The translations under genes were made by a program, and so were the position numbers. From Alcaligenaceae bacterium (GTDB lineage: Bacteria; Pseudomonadota; Gammaproteobacteria; Burkholderiales; Burkholderiaceae_B), in the NCBI GenBank assembly GCA_013416445.1, contig JACCER010000005.1:1-64000 (forward strand): 64,000 bases of DNA, written 5' to 3'. Position 1 is the stretch's first letter, and the number at the start of each line of letters is the position of its first letter. The notes under the pieces were generated by a model. It worked only from the letters and a program-made list of their open reading frames with translations, did no database searches and was not told the origin of the DNA. This document shows, one piece after another, positions 9,388-19,180 of this stretch.

Positions 9388-9451
9388 AACTCTTCACAAC
9401 AGCCAGCTACTATAACACATCAATTTAGTTTTATGCAACTCGAAAACAGTT

Positions 9452-11038
9452 TCAGGTAACATTAAGTAATGGCGTACCGCCCTGATTTCGCCCAACGGCA
9501 TGCCGCTGCACCATGACTTTGGCGATACGCCGGCCCTCCAGCTGAAGAATACGGAAATGCAGCTTGCTATGGCCATGTTCCAATGCCACTTCGTCGCCGA
9601 CTTCTGGCAGGCGGCCGAACTGGCGCAACAGATAACCCGCTACCGTGCTGTATTCATCAGAGTCTTCCAGCAGGCCATCGACCTCTAGTGTTTGTTCAAA
9701 ATGATGCATATCGGTGGCGCCGTCCACCACCCAACGGTTATCGCCGTCCGCAATAATGTCGGGCGACTCGTCTTCGTCGGGGAAGTCGCCGGCAATGGCC
9801 TCGAATACGTCTATCGGAGTGACCAGGCCTTCAACGGTGCCGAATTCGTTGATCACCAGCACCAGTTGCCCACGAGCGGCCTTAAGCGTTTCCATCAGAT
9901 CCAGTATGCGCACGGTTTCGTGCACAATAATGGCCGGACGGAAACCCTTTTCGTTCAAGGCCTTGTTCGTGATCAGGTCGGCGATCATGTCTTTGGCGCG
10001 GCCTATGCCCACGATGTCATCCAGCGACCCACGACACACTGGGAAAAACCCGTGAGGCGATTCGCTGATTTCCTTGCTTATTGATTCCGGATCGTCGTTC
10101 AGGTCTATCCAGGTGATGTCGGTGCGTGGCGTCATGATGGAGTGCACGTTGCGATCAGCCAGCCGCAGTACACCGCTGACCATATTGCGTTCCTCTACCG
10201 CAAAAGGCATGTCGCTTTGCTCTGTGGGCCCACTGTCGACCGTAGCATGGTCAGACAGAGGCTGCTTGCCCAGCATGCGCAATATGCCTTCCGCCGTGCG
10301 CTCGCGCATAGGGCGAGGTGAATCCAGGCTGATCAAGTTGCGCCGGGCCACTTGGTTAAGCGTTTCGATGACAACCGAAAAGCCGATCGCGGCATACAGA
10401 TAACCCTTGGGCACTTTGAAGCCAAAGCCTTCGGCCACCAGGGCAAAGCCTATCATCAACAAAAACCCCAGGCACAGTATGACGACGGTAGGACGGGCGT
10501 TGACGAAGTGCGTAAGCGGCTTGGATGCAAACAGCATGATGCCGATGGCGATAATGACGGCAGCCATCATCACTTCCAGATGCTCGACCATGCCCACCGC
10601 GGTAATCACGGCGTCCAGCGAGAATACCGCGTCCAGCACCACGATTTGCGTGACAATGACCCAGAAGCTGGCATACATGCGCGAACCCGACAGGCCGCCG
10701 GCCTTGCCTTCAACACGCTCGTGCATTTCCATGGTGCCTTTGAACACCAGGAAGAAGCCGCCAATAATCAGGATGAGGTCACGCCCTGCGAAGCCCATGT
10801 CCCCTATGAAAAACAAGGGATTGGTGAGCTTGAACATCCAGGAGATGCCCGAGAGCAGGGCCAGACGCATGACCAGCGCCAACAACAGGCCGATGACGCG
10901 AGCCCGGTCGCGCTCTTTGGGCGGAAGCTTTTCCGCCAATATGGCGATGAAAATCAGGTTGTCGATACCCAGAACGATTTCCAGGATGACCAGTGTTAAC
11001 AAGCCGACCCACACGGTAGGGTCAAGCAGTAACTCCAT
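9452..11038 (-). CDS. TerC-family membrane protein with CBS pair and CorC/HlyC domain
   Basis: 528 residues. An N-terminal TerC-type integral membrane domain (residues 1 to about 230; [16 protein letters not shown] at the start, [18 protein letters not shown] in the middle, with acidic residues typical of this fold) is followed by a CBS pair (about 285-405) and a C-terminal CorC/HlyC transporter-associated domain (about 430-515). The architecture matches E. coli YoaE/YegH. TerC proteins are linked to metal export and tellurium resistance; substrate and direction are not defined by sequence. The gene is monocistronic. A TATAAT at 11066-11071 (minus strand) is a likely -10. Confidence 0.9.
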   Translation of the reverse strand: MELLLDPTVWVGLLTLVILEIVLGIDNLIFIAILAEKLPPKERDRARVIGLLLALVMRLALLSGISWMFKLTNPLFFIGDMGFAGRDLILIIGGFFLVFKGTMEMHERVEGKAGGLSGSRMYASFWVIVTQIVVLDAVFSLDAVITAVGMVEHLEVMMAAVIIAIGIMLFASKPLTHFVNARPTVVILCLGFLLMIGFALVAEGFGFKVPKGYLYAAIGFSVVIETLNQVARRNLISLDSPRPMRERTAEGILRMLGKQPLSDHATVDSGPTEQSDMPFAVEERNMVSGVLRLADRNVHSIMTPRTDITWIDLNDDPESISKEISESPHGFFPVCRGSLDDIVGIGRAKDMIADLITNKALNEKGFRPAIIVHETVRILDLMETLKAARGQLVLVINEFGTVEGLVTPIDVFEAIAGDFPDEDESPDIIADGDNRWVVDGATDMHHFEQTLEVDGLLEDSDEYSTVAGYLLRQFGRLPEVGDEVALEHGHSKLHFRILQLEGRRIAKVMVQRHAVGRNQGGTPLLNVT

Positions 11039-11265
11039 TAGTATGTTTCCAAAAACAAAAAAGGGATTATAGAGATATTTTGAGAAATTTTTGCTGATCT
11101 TATCTGTAGTTAACGAAATTCAGTATTTTGTAAGCCATATATCCAACTTGTTTTTTTCATGATTTGGACTGAATATGATGTCATTGCCAGGGCAACGGCA
11201 GGGCCGCCGGGTTTATTTCTTCAAGGCGGGTATATTCACCAAGCAGAACCAAAAAGAGACAAATC

Positions 11266-11847
11266 ATGAGCAAAAAACTGTTGATGCTGGTCGGCGATTA
11301 CGCCGAAGACTACGAAACCATGGTGCCGTTTCAAACCTTGCTTGCCGTAGGGCATAGCGTAGACACCGTATGCCCCGATAAAAAAGCAGGCGACTCGGTG
11401 GCTACAGCTATACACGATTTTGAAGGCGCGCAAACCTATAGCGAAAAACCGGGGCACAGGTTTACGCTTAATTTTGATTTCGACAAGGTCAATGTCGATG
11501 ATTACGACGGGCTGGTCATCCCCGGCGGTAGGGCGCCAGAATACCTAAGGCTAAACACCAGGGTGCTGGAAATTGTGCAGCAATTTGATGCTGCCAAAAA
11601 ACCTATTGCTTCGGTTTGCCATGGGGCGCAAATACTGGCTGCCGCTGGTGTTTTAAAGGGCCGTACCTGTTCCGCTTACCCGGCTTGCGCGCCAGAAGTC
11701 CGGCTTGCAGGTGGAACCTACGCCGATATCGCCATAGACCAAGCACATACTGATGGCCATTTGGTAACGGCGCCGGCCTGGCCCGCCCATCCAGCCTGGA
11801 TGGCGCAATTCCTGGCGGTATTAGGCACACGTATCACGCACGCTTAA
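11266..11847 (+). CDS. DJ-1/PfpI family protein
   Basis: 193 residues. The whole protein is one DJ-1/PfpI domain: N-terminal [14 protein letters not shown] (the conserved acidic residue), [11 protein letters not shown] in the middle, and the nucleophile elbow SVCHGAQIL with the reactive Cys near residue 119. Family members include glyoxalases, protein deglycases and peptidase-like proteins. Cys and an adjacent His are present, but a specific activity cannot be assigned. An AGAGACA ribosome site precedes the ATG. It is transcribed divergently from the TerC gene across an AT-rich 227-bp gap in which I saw no other feature. Confidence 0.88.
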   Translation: MSKKLLMLVGDYAEDYETMVPFQTLLAVGHSVDTVCPDKKAGDSVATAIHDFEGAQTYSEKPGHRFTLNFDFDKVNVDDYDGLVIPGGRAPEYLRLNTRVLEIVQQFDAAKKPIASVCHGAQILAAAGVLKGRTCSAYPACAPEVRLAGGTYADIAIDQAHTDGHLVTAPAWPAHPAWMAQFLAVLGTRITHA

Positions 11848-11880
11848 TTCGAGCACAGCTCATTCCCACCCAACTTAACA

Positions 11881-12609
11881 TCACTCATCGTCCAGCTCAT
11901 CCCATTTTTCAGCGCTGGCTCCAGCCAGCGCGCGTACACGCTCTTCATCCTGGCCGAACTCGGCAGCGGAACCCTGATAGACGATACGACCGTCATCCAG
12001 CACATAGGCCCGATCAGCGATTTCAACAGCGGCACGCACATTTTGCTCTATCAGCAAGATCGATGTGCCTTCCTTGCGAGTGGAGACAATGACGCTGAAA
12101 ACGTCCTGCACAACTAGCGGCGCCAGCCCCTGTGAAGGTTCGTCCAGCAACAGCAGTCTGGGGTTAAGCAGCAATGTACGTGCGATGGCCAGCATTTCCT
12201 GCTCGCCACCCGATAACTGACGCCCTTTGTGGGACTTGCGCTGAGCCAGCCTGGGGAATAGTTCATACACCCGGGGAATAGTCCAGGGCCCTGCCCTGTC
12301 CACCGGCACCTTGAGGTTTTCATCGACGGTAAGGTTGGCAAAAATCCGCCTGCCCTCGGGGACAAAACCCACTCCCAGCCCCGCGATTCGATAAGGCGGT
12401 GATTGTGTGGTGTCTTGACCAAACACGCGTACAGTTCCACTACGGGCGGGCGTCAGCCCCATGATACTGCGCAAGGTGGTTGATTTTCCGGCGCCGTTGC
12501 GACCCAGCAAGGTGACTAACTCGCCCTCGTCGACGCTCAACTCGACACCATCAAGAATATGACTTTTCCCATAAAAGGTATGTAGCCCATGGACCTCCAG
12601 CGCTTTCAT
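11881..12609 (-). CDS. Branched-chain amino acid/amide ABC transporter ATP-binding protein, LivF type (second system)
   Basis: 242 residues. Walker A GRNGAGKST near residue 37, signature LSGGEQEML near 138 and Walker B LLLLDEPSQG near 158. It is the last gene of a second leftward HAAT operon and overlaps the preceding ATPase gene by 4 bp. The C-terminal dozen residues are acidic and not part of the conserved fold. It is similar in type to the LivF-like ATPase at 202-942 but clearly diverged in sequence, so the two operons are not a recent duplication. Confidence 0.9.
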   Translation of the reverse strand: MKALEVHGLHTFYGKSHILDGVELSVDEGELVTLLGRNGAGKSTTLRSIMGLTPARSGTVRVFGQDTTQSPPYRIAGLGVGFVPEGRRIFANLTVDENLKVPVDRAGPWTIPRVYELFPRLAQRKSHKGRQLSGGEQEMLAIARTLLLNPRLLLLDEPSQGLAPLVVQDVFSVIVSTRKEGTSILLIEQNVRAAVEIADRAYVLDDGRIVYQGSAAEFGQDEERVRALAGASAEKWDELDDE

Positions 12610-13355
12610 GCGGCCTTCCCCAAGTAGGCTGCCTGCACCTTTTCGCTGGCGGCGATATCGTCGGGAGCGCCCTCATCGAGCACCGCGCCTTCAGCCAGTA
12701 CAGTGATGCGATCAGCCAGGTTGAAAATCACCCGCATATCGTGCTCGACCAGTACTATCGTAAGCTTTTGCTGCCTGTGCAATTTGCGTATCAAGATCGC
12801 TGTGCTATAGGTTTCATGGCTGCCCATCCCGGCGGTTGGCTCATCAAGCAACAACAACCTGGGCTTGAGCGCCAGCGTCATCATGATTTCAGTGGCGCGC
12901 TGATCGCCAAGTGCAAGCTCGCCCACCAGACGATTGGCATTGCCGGCCAGGCCACCCATGTCAATCAGTTCGTCTATGCGTTCGTTGATCCTGGTATTGG
13001 CCGCAGGCGCCAGCCAAGGGCTCAAGCGCAGGCCATAGGCCAGCTCGACGGGGATGCGCAGATTTTCACGCAAGCTAAGTTCTGGAAATATTTCAGTGAT
13101 TTGAAAGGTCCGGGCCATGCCCAGCGCCACGCGCTGATGTGGCGCCAGCCCGGTGATGTCGTGCCCATCGAGCATAATGCGACCAGCCGTTGGCTTGAAA
13201 AACCCACTGATCAGATTGAAGAAGGTGGTCTTGCCCGCGCCATTGGGCCCAATCAGCGCCCGAAGCTCGCCTGTTTCCACCACCATGGAAATATCATTCA
13301 CAGCCACCAAGCTGCCAAAATGCTGCGACACATGTTGCACTTCAAGCAGGCTCAT
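12606..13355 (-). CDS. Branched-chain amino acid/amide ABC transporter ATP-binding protein, LivG type (second system)
   Basis: 249 residues with Walker A GPNGAGKTT near residue 36 and Walker B LLLLDEPTAGM near 164. The signature is LALGDQRATEI, a diverged form common in LivG. It ends KVQAAYLG, the conserved LivG terminus. Four-base overlaps with both neighbours point to one translationally coupled message. It should act as the second ATPase of the heterodimeric permease encoded by the next two genes. Confidence 0.9.
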   Translation of the reverse strand: MSLLEVQHVSQHFGSLVAVNDISMVVETGELRALIGPNGAGKTTFFNLISGFFKPTAGRIMLDGHDITGLAPHQRVALGMARTFQITEIFPELSLRENLRIPVELAYGLRLSPWLAPAANTRINERIDELIDMGGLAGNANRLVGELALGDQRATEIMMTLALKPRLLLLDEPTAGMGSHETYSTAILIRKLHRQQKLTIVLVEHDMRVIFNLADRITVLAEGAVLDEGAPDDIAASEKVQAAYLGKAA

Positions 13356-14302
13356 GACAATTTCCTTCGGATGATGCCCAGCACACCACGCGGGAAAAAC
13401 AGCACAATCAGCACGAAAAACATACCAATAAAAGACATCCAGTTCTGGGTATAGCTGGAAACATAGTCTTGCAGCACGACAAAAATAGCCGCGCCCACCA
13501 ACGGCCCCCAGAAAGCACGCATGCCGCCAACCACAGCCATGATGACAAAGTCGCCGGACTGAGTCCAGTGCAAGGTATGCGGGTCGGCAAAATTATTCAA
13601 CAAAGCGTACAGTGAACCAGCCAAACTGGCGAAAAAGCACGAAATCACAAAAGCGATCCAAATATGACGCTCGATGGGGATGCCAAGAAAGCGGGCCCGG
13701 CGTTCGTTCTCGCGTATGGCCAGTAAAGTCCGCCCAAAAGGCGAACGCAATATCAAGGCCATGACGACCGCCGAGACGGCAAAAACCAGCAGCACCATGT
13801 AGTAGTAAGCAATGCCATTGCCCAAGATATCAAGCTGGGTAAAGCCCAGATCCAGAGGCGCGCGCGACCAGCCGGTAAGCCCATCATCACCACCCGTTAC
13901 AGAGCTCCAGCGAAACGCAATAAAGTAGAACATCTGTCCGAATGCAATCGTTACCATGGCAAAATAAATACCGCGCAACTTGACGATCAGGGCGCCCACT
14001 ACTGCCGCCGCAAGGGTGCCCACCAGCACTCCCACGACTATGGCCAGCGGCGTGCTGGGCGTCCAATACTTAAGCAACAACGCCGCACCATAAGCGCCCA
14101 GGCCAAAGTAGGCGGCATGACCAAATGAAAGCACACCGGTAAATCCCAGTAAAAAATTCACCGACATGGCGGCCAGGCCAAGCACCAGCACGCGTGTTGC
14201 CAGCCCTGTATAACCACCAACCAGGCTCATCCAATACGGCATGGTCAGCAAAGCCACCCATAGCAAGGCCACCGCCAAAGTCTTTCTGCTCAGGACATTC
14301 AC
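13352..14302 (-). CDS. ABC transporter permease, LivM type
   Basis: 316 residues and strongly hydrophobic, with about nine membrane helices. The LivM signature GVLSFGHAAYFGLGAYGAAL lies near residues 55-74, and a second conserved segment, FVIMAVVGGMRAFWGPLVGA, lies near 253-272. It carries the cytoplasmic coupling loop ENERRARFLGI near residue 200. It forms the channel with the LivH-type protein encoded just upstream (4-bp overlap). Confidence 0.9.
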   Translation of the reverse strand: MNVLSRKTLAVALLWVALLTMPYWMSLVGGYTGLATRVLVLGLAAMSVNFLLGFTGVLSFGHAAYFGLGAYGAALLLKYWTPSTPLAIVVGVLVGTLAAAVVGALIVKLRGIYFAMVTIAFGQMFYFIAFRWSSVTGGDDGLTGWSRAPLDLGFTQLDILGNGIAYYYMVLLVFAVSAVVMALILRSPFGRTLLAIRENERRARFLGIPIERHIWIAFVISCFFASLAGSLYALLNNFADPHTLHWTQSGDFVIMAVVGGMRAFWGPLVGAAIFVVLQDYVSSYTQNWMSFIGMFFVLIVLFFPRGVLGIIRRKLS

Positions 14303-15168
14303 AGGGTCATCCCCTCTTCACCTAGCAAGCCACGCGGCCGCAGCAGCAGCACTAGCGCCATCATGATATAGATAATGGCCTCGGAAGCTGATGGCACAAA
14401 AACAGTTGCTATCCCGGACGCAACACCAATCAACAGACCGCCCAGGAACGTGCCAAACAAGCTGCCCAAGCCGCCAACAATAATCGCAACAAAACTGGGC
14501 ATAATGAGCGAGCCACCTATAGTCGGCTGCAAGCCAAGCAATCCTGCTGCCAAGACACCGGCCAACCCAGCCAGATAAATGCCCAGCCCAAAGTTCAGGC
14601 TGCGCAAAACACGTACATTAACGCCAAGCGCAGCAACGGTTTCAAGGTCAAGGGTGCCAGCGCGTATGCGTATTCCCAGACGTGTACGAGTCAACACAAA
14701 AAACAGGCCCGCCACAGCAATGGCAACGAGCACGACCATGAACACCCGATAGCCTGTCAAAAAGAAAAAATACGTGCTTAGCGGCTGCATCAGCCATCCC
14801 GGCACCTGAAAAGGCAGGCTTTGCGCGCCCCAGATATAACGTGTCCCGTCCTCGAGCACGTACGCCAGCCCAAACGTCAACAACAAGCTATATAGCGGGT
14901 CACGCCCATATAGGCGTCGAATCAGTAAGCGCTCGACAATCAGGCCCAGCATGGCTGTCAGGATGGGCGCCACCAGCAACGCCCCCCAAAAACCCAGATA
15001 AGGAACTAGCGTGTAGGCGATATAAGCACCCAGCGCAAGAAAACCGCCATGAGCGAAATTGATCACACTGGTCAAATTGATGATCAATGAAAGCCCCAGG
15101 GCCATCAGCGCGTAAAACGCGCCAACGATAAGCCCATTGAAAATGTTGAACAGTATGAGTTCGGTCAT
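14299..15168 (-). CDS. ABC transporter permease, LivH type
   Basis: 289 residues, about eight membrane helices. LivH hallmarks are LGLSLIINLTSVINFAHG near residues 24-41 and FVAIIVGGLGSLFGTFLGG near 230. It follows the receptor gene by only 6 bp, so it is probably co-transcribed and co-translated with it. Confidence 0.9.
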   Translation of the reverse strand: MTELILFNIFNGLIVGAFYALMALGLSLIINLTSVINFAHGGFLALGAYIAYTLVPYLGFWGALLVAPILTAMLGLIVERLLIRRLYGRDPLYSLLLTFGLAYVLEDGTRYIWGAQSLPFQVPGWLMQPLSTYFFFLTGYRVFMVVLVAIAVAGLFFVLTRTRLGIRIRAGTLDLETVAALGVNVRVLRSLNFGLGIYLAGLAGVLAAGLLGLQPTIGGSLIMPSFVAIIVGGLGSLFGTFLGGLLIGVASGIATVFVPSASEAIIYIMMALVLLLRPRGLLGEEGMTL

Positions 15169-15174
15169 ATGGCA

Positions 15175-16434
15175 TCAGGCCGGCCAAGTCATTTTGCAGC
15201 CTGACTCTTCGACAGTGCCTGCCACATCGACGCCATTGACCACCTTGTCAACGTGAAACAAGTCATCAGGAGCCGACCCTTGCGCTTGGGCATGGCCAAC
15301 GAAAATAGACCCGATCAGTTGATTCTGGTTGGCACGATAAAACGGCAAGTTCGGCATCAGCCCAACTTCGGGCGGCAATTGCATGCCTTGCAAAGCCTGC
15401 GCCATTTTCACGGCCTCTAGTGACTTGGCCTTATTCGCCGCCAAGGCGCATGTCCAGGCGCCGACAAAGCCGAACCAGGTACGCGCTGTGGGAACCCGGC
15501 CGGTTTTCTTTTTTATGGCTGCAACAAATTCATCGACATGAGGAACGCCCGGCTGAATGTGATACCACTCGGCATCCCAATCGCCGATACGCGCTTCAGG
15601 CGGCAGGCCTTCCAAGACTTCAAGTTCGGTATTGGCCCCGGCAAGATGGAAGCGCTTGTCCAGCCCGAACTGTACAGCCTGCTTGAGTGCATTCAGCAGA
15701 TCATCCCCATTCATCAGGAAAACAATGACATCCGGGCTGGTGGCTTGCGCTTTGATCAGATAAGAAGAAAAATCAGTAGTGCCCAAGGGTGTCAGGTCTT
15801 CACCCAGCTTGGTGCCGCCATACTGCTTCAAGTTGGCATCGTAGCCGTCTTGCAGCGTGTGGCCAAAAGCATAGTCCGATGTAATGAAATACATTTTTTT
15901 GCCATAGCGGTCCATCAGGGACTTGGCGATGGCGTTGGTCAGCATACGTGTGGTATTGCAGACCCGGAACACATTCCAGTGGCAGGTGGCGCCAGTAATG
16001 GCGTCGGTGTGGCCGCCCGGCACTACATGCAGGATGCCTTTCTCGTTGCTGACCTGGGCCATGGCCAGGGAAAGCCCGGAATTGACATTACCCAGCAAAA
16101 AATTGACTTTGTCGCGGTCTATCAGTTTGCGGGCCTTCTGGACGGCGGTGCCGGCATCGCCGCTGCTTGAGTCTTCGCTAAGCAGTTCAGCCGGGCGCCC
16201 CAGTATGCCGCCCTTGGCGTTAATTTGCTCGACAGCCAGCTGGCAGCCCGTTTGTTCATTTTTGCCTGTTGCCGCATACGTGCCGGTAAGCGGATTATCC
16301 AGCCCCAGCTTGACTGATTGCTCGCCCCTGGCTTTGATGATGAATGGCGGCGCTAACTGTGCAACACCCGCTGCTGCCATAAGCTGCAAAACGGCACGGC
16401 GACTGATCGGGTTTGAGGTAGTTTGACTTTCCAT
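15175..16434 (-). CDS. ABC transporter substrate-binding protein with Tat-like signal (second HAAT system)
   Basis: 419 residues. I start it at 16434: GAAGGAG lies 8 bases upstream, and the first 45 residues form a twin-arginine-like leader (S-R-R-A-V-L, then a mildly hydrophobic stretch). An in-frame extension to 16647 lacks a ribosome site. The mature part is a type I periplasmic binding fold (GCQLAVEQINAKGGILG, later FITSDYAFGHTLQDGYDANL). It is the first gene of the leftward operon receptor-LivH-LivM-LivG-LivF. Overall form is closer to amide/urea-type receptors than to LivJ, but the ligand is not certain. The 190 bp upstream hold no recognised site before the composite repeat begins. Confidence 0.88.
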   Translation of the reverse strand: MESQTTSNPISRRAVLQLMAAAGVAQLAPPFIIKARGEQSVKLGLDNPLTGTYAATGKNEQTGCQLAVEQINAKGGILGRPAELLSEDSSSGDAGTAVQKARKLIDRDKVNFLLGNVNSGLSLAMAQVSNEKGILHVVPGGHTDAITGATCHWNVFRVCNTTRMLTNAIAKSLMDRYGKKMYFITSDYAFGHTLQDGYDANLKQYGGTKLGEDLTPLGTTDFSSYLIKAQATSPDVIVFLMNGDDLLNALKQAVQFGLDKRFHLAGANTELEVLEGLPPEARIGDWDAEWYHIQPGVPHVDEFVAAIKKKTGRVPTARTWFGFVGAWTCALAANKAKSLEAVKMAQALQGMQLPPEVGLMPNLPFYRANQNQLIGSIFVGHAQAQGSAPDDLFHVDKVVNGVDVAGTVEESGCKMTWPA

Positions 16435-16624
16435 TGAAAGACTCCTTCTACGCCTGGCCCGTGCAATCGTGGATCCCCTGTGCCCTTTAACGGACAACGT
16501 ATCAAGGCCGCACTGGTCTACGTGACGCTGTTTTCCCCTCGCACTTAATTTGCGCCTGAACCCTACCCTTGTCAAGGCTTTAGCGGCGAGTCGGCCAAAT
16601 GGCCCATCTGTGTCGACGTAGTTC

Positions 16625-17306
16625 AGATTTGCGTCGCAATCGGACAATACACTTGTGGAAAAAACGCCTGGAGCATTTTCGGATCAAGTGTTTACTGTGC
16701 TTAGCGCATATTGTCCGACTTTGGTGACGCTATTTGGTTCTTTATGACATTGTCTGGCATGTAGTGATGCTTTCCGGGTTTTAAGACGTTGTCCGGGGTG
16801 GGTGAAGCTCAGTGCGGCACGGCGTGCTTGTTTCCGCGTCTGCCTCGTACAGCCGGGCGTCGGCCGAACTCGCTGCGCTCAAACAACGGCCGACGACACC
16901 CCCCGGCTTCCCTTCGTCAGCACGCGGCGCACGCCTACCGCCGCACTGAGCTTCACCCACCCCGGACAACTGCGCAATAGGAAACTTGACCGGCCTAACG
17001 GTCTAGTGGCCTAGTGACCTGAGCAGCTGGTTTTATTGGCACTGCTGGTTAGTGAGGAGTAGGCTAGTCCAAACCTCGTTGATGCAAAAAGTCGGGTGTG
17101 TCGGGGGCTGTGCAGGCGCCTTGCGCAAGCCGTTACGATCAGCACCATCGAGGAGGCAAGGCCGCGGCTGTTTGAGCCCGGCGCTTGTCGGACCACTGGT
17201 CCGACCGGGCGAGTTCCGCGGACGCCTCGATGGCGCTGATCGTAACGGGAACCCCGCCAGGGGCGCAGCGCGTGAAGCCGAAACAGCCTCCGACACACCC
17301 GACTTT
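16625..17306. repeat. Composite long hairpin repeat, copy 1
   Basis: Order from left: a REP-like start (about 16625-16650), a TGTGGAAAAAACGCCTGGA-like block, degenerate ~20-bp direct repeats ending in TTGTCCGG (16728-16800), hairpin A with perfect 31-bp arms (16788-16818 and 16940-16970), then hairpin B with 24-bp outer arms (17088-17111 and 17283-17306, one mismatch), 23-bp inner arms (17131-17153 and 17225-17247, one mismatch) and a central palindrome at 17188-17204. It encodes no plausible protein. The same order recurs at 50651-51355. The ~20-bp repeats recall the multiple transposase-binding repeats at IS21-type ends, but no transposase is present. Confidence 0.88.
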
Positions 17307-17447
17307 CTCAAGAACAAAAAACCACACACATTGATTTCATGGTCATTTTTGAGGCAATAGATATCAGATAGGGCCACGCATAACGTACCCCCTGCACCAC
17401 GGCAACGGCGTATTAAGAACCCACCAATGACATACAAACACCCAAGC

Positions 17448-18152
17448 TCAAAGCAGCAGCAAGGCATCCAGATCGAGGATACGAATGCGACGCTGACCGG
17501 ATTGCTGTATCCAGCCTGACGCTTCAAACTCGGTAAACCGGCGACTGATGCTTTCGGGCGTGGTACCCAAAAACGAAGCAAGGTCTTTGCGCGCCATCGG
17601 CAAAGTTACGTCGAGCGAACCGCACTGCTCGACCAGGTCAGCCAAAAACAGGCCAATTCTGGTTTCAACCGAATCAGTTGCAATGCTTGTCGACTGCTGC
17701 TCGCTTTTAGCCAGGCGATTGGCCAGTTCAGCCAACACATGCAAGGAAATAGCGGGATGCTTCAGGAACAATGCCTGAAGATCAGAACCTCGTATGCTGC
17801 AGATATCGACTTTCCCCAGAGCTTGGGCATAGGTTTCGTGCCGAGAGTCGGAAAATATCGCCAGTTCGCCGGTAAAGTCGCCGGGCGTAAGTATGCGCAC
17901 CAATTGCTCTTTGCCCGATTCCGATAGCCTGTATACCTTCACCCTGCCCTTATGGATGATGCATAGCTGGCTGGAATGCTCGCCCGCACGATGGATGAAC
18001 TCACCGCGCTCAATTGTGCGGCTCATGGCGAACTCGGCAATATTGGCCAGCTCTTCAGGCGGCAAGTGGTTAAAAATAGGCACCAGTGAAACACACAAGG
18101 CTTTGACGTCGGTTTTAGCGGCCCAGCCGCTGTCGTGAACAATATCGTGCAT
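17448..18152 (-). CDS. Crp/Fnr-family transcriptional regulator
   Basis: 234 residues. A cyclic-nucleotide-binding-type sensor domain (about 25-140, including GEFIHRAGEHSSQLCIIHKG) precedes a C-terminal winged helix (KDLASFLGTTPESISRRF, about 185-202). The recognition helix has the E-x-x-S-R pattern that in Fnr and Dnr proteins reads TTGAT half sites. The N-terminus has one Cys (C20, before LVPIFNHLP) but not the four-Cys cluster of oxygen-sensing E. coli Fnr, so an iron-sulfur sensor is unlikely; a haem/NO or redox sensor is possible. It is the last gene of a leftward cluster, 20 bp after the P-ATPase-like gene, and may regulate that cluster through the box at 20020-20033. Confidence 0.88.
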   Translation of the reverse strand: MHDIVHDSGWAAKTDVKALCVSLVPIFNHLPPEELANIAEFAMSRTIERGEFIHRAGEHSSQLCIIHKGRVKVYRLSESGKEQLVRILTPGDFTGELAIFSDSRHETYAQALGKVDICSIRGSDLQALFLKHPAISLHVLAELANRLAKSEQQSTSIATDSVETRIGLFLADLVEQCGSLDVTLPMARKDLASFLGTTPESISRRFTEFEASGWIQQSGQRRIRILDLDALLLL

Positions 18153-18172
18153 AGGTGTGTTTGGTCCTTGGG

Positions 18173-19180
18173 TCAGGCAACCGGCTTACACCATAAACTG
18201 GCGCCCGGCGCCAATAACTTGCCGCTGCTCTTGTAGCGTATCAGCCTGGCTGCATTCAGAATAACCAGCAACACGCTCACTTCGTGAATCAGCATGCCCC
18301 AGGCGAGAAATAACTGACCCAAGCTTACACCAGCCAGCAATATTGCTACCGTCCCCAAGGCAAACCAAGTATTTTGTTTCATGATGCGCAGAGTCGCCCT
18401 GGCCAAGTCATGGGCCTGCAAGCAGCGCTCAGCCAGGTCAGCCCTATCAGCCAGCAGCAAAACATCGGCGGTATCAAGCGCATTGGCCCCGGCCACGCTC
18501 AGTTCGGTGAACGATGCAGCATCTGTTGCGGCCAGCGCTTCCAGGGCATAGCCATCTTTGATCAGTATCCCGCGATGCGCACCGTTGCTGATCCCGGCTG
18601 CCAGCGCGGCGGGAACAGAAATGACCAGCGCCCCCGGGCAGGCGATAACCAGCAAAGTAAGCACTTGTTCAATATTGCCGGAAAACAGGTAAAGCAGAAC
18701 AGCCAAAACCAAGACAGCAGGTGTATATACGTTAGCAAAACGTTGAAGAAACTGCTGTCGGGTGGTTGGTGATTCTTGCGCCTCTTCAATGCGATCGGCG
18801 ATCAAGACGGCAAGTTCCGGATCGGGAACGTTTTGCGCCAATCCATCCATATAACGCTTCAGCGAACCGCGAATTTCACGCAAGGCGCGTGCTTCCAGCC
18901 AGGCGCCAGCCGCAAACAGAAAACCCAAAGCAGCCGCTTCGACATATTCGCCGATAATCAGTGCCCCCACCAATGAAATCGCCACTAACAGCTCTATGCT
19001 GAACGCCTTGACACGTAATGAGCGCAACGCTTTCAAGGCAACTGGCAGGCCAGTCAGCAAGGTGACAGCAATAAGCGCATACCCTTGAATGATGGGCATT
19101 TGCACCATATGCAAGACGAAAGCGACCAGCAGCAACATGCCAGCCACAGCAACAACATAAGAATTTTTAATCGACGACAT
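18173..19180 (-). CDS. P1B-type ATPase-derived membrane protein lacking A, P and N domains
   Basis: 335 residues. It aligns to CadA/ZntA-like metal pumps only in the membrane parts. Helices lie near 7-25, 33-50, 60-78, 82-98, 153-168, 172-195, 272-290 and 292-311. The actuator domain with TGES is replaced by about 20 residues (111-130). The segment with DKTGT, the ATP site and GDGxND is replaced by about 15 residues after ILIKDGYALEALA (205-217). The metal-site CPC motif is C181-P-G. Flanking junctions (IEEAQ, YTPAV, ADVLLL, MKQN) are well kept, so this looks like precise domain loss rather than decay. It cannot hydrolyse ATP by the P-type mechanism. It starts at the base after the HMA gene's stop. 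Possible roles: metal channel, sensor or metallochaperone dock. Confidence 0.8.
   Translation of the reverse strand: MSSIKNSYVVAVAGMLLLVAFVLHMVQMPIIQGYALIAVTLLTGLPVALKALRSLRVKAFSIELLVAISLVGALIIGEYVEAAALGFLFAAGAWLEARALREIRGSLKRYMDGLAQNVPDPELAVLIADRIEEAQESPTTRQQFLQRFANVYTPAVLVLAVLLYLFSGNIEQVLTLLVIACPGALVISVPAALAAGISNGAHRGILIKDGYALEALAATDAASFTELSVAGANALDTADVLLLADRADLAERCLQAHDLARATLRIMKQNTWFALGTVAILLAGVSLGQLFLAWGMLIHEVSVLLVILNAARLIRYKSSGKLLAPGASLWCKPVA

Noticed and set aside
11039-11265. Possible yybP-ykoY manganese riboswitch upstream of the TerC-family gene
   Set aside because: TerC genes often have one, but the minus-strand leader here is AT-rich and short and shows none of the conserved riboswitch stems; only a TATAAT is convincing.
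16435-16647. N-terminal extension of the second HAAT receptor
   Set aside because: A strong GAAGGAG site and a Tat-like leader place the start at 16434; the extension is not signal-like.
16788-17360. Small open frames in both strands of the hairpin repeats, also at 50840-51600
   Set aside because: They arise from the palindromic arms, differ in extent between copies, lack ribosome sites and match no family.
17448-18152. Oxygen-sensing [4Fe-4S] Fnr
   Set aside because: The N-terminal Cys cluster required for the iron-sulfur centre is absent; only C20 is in that region.
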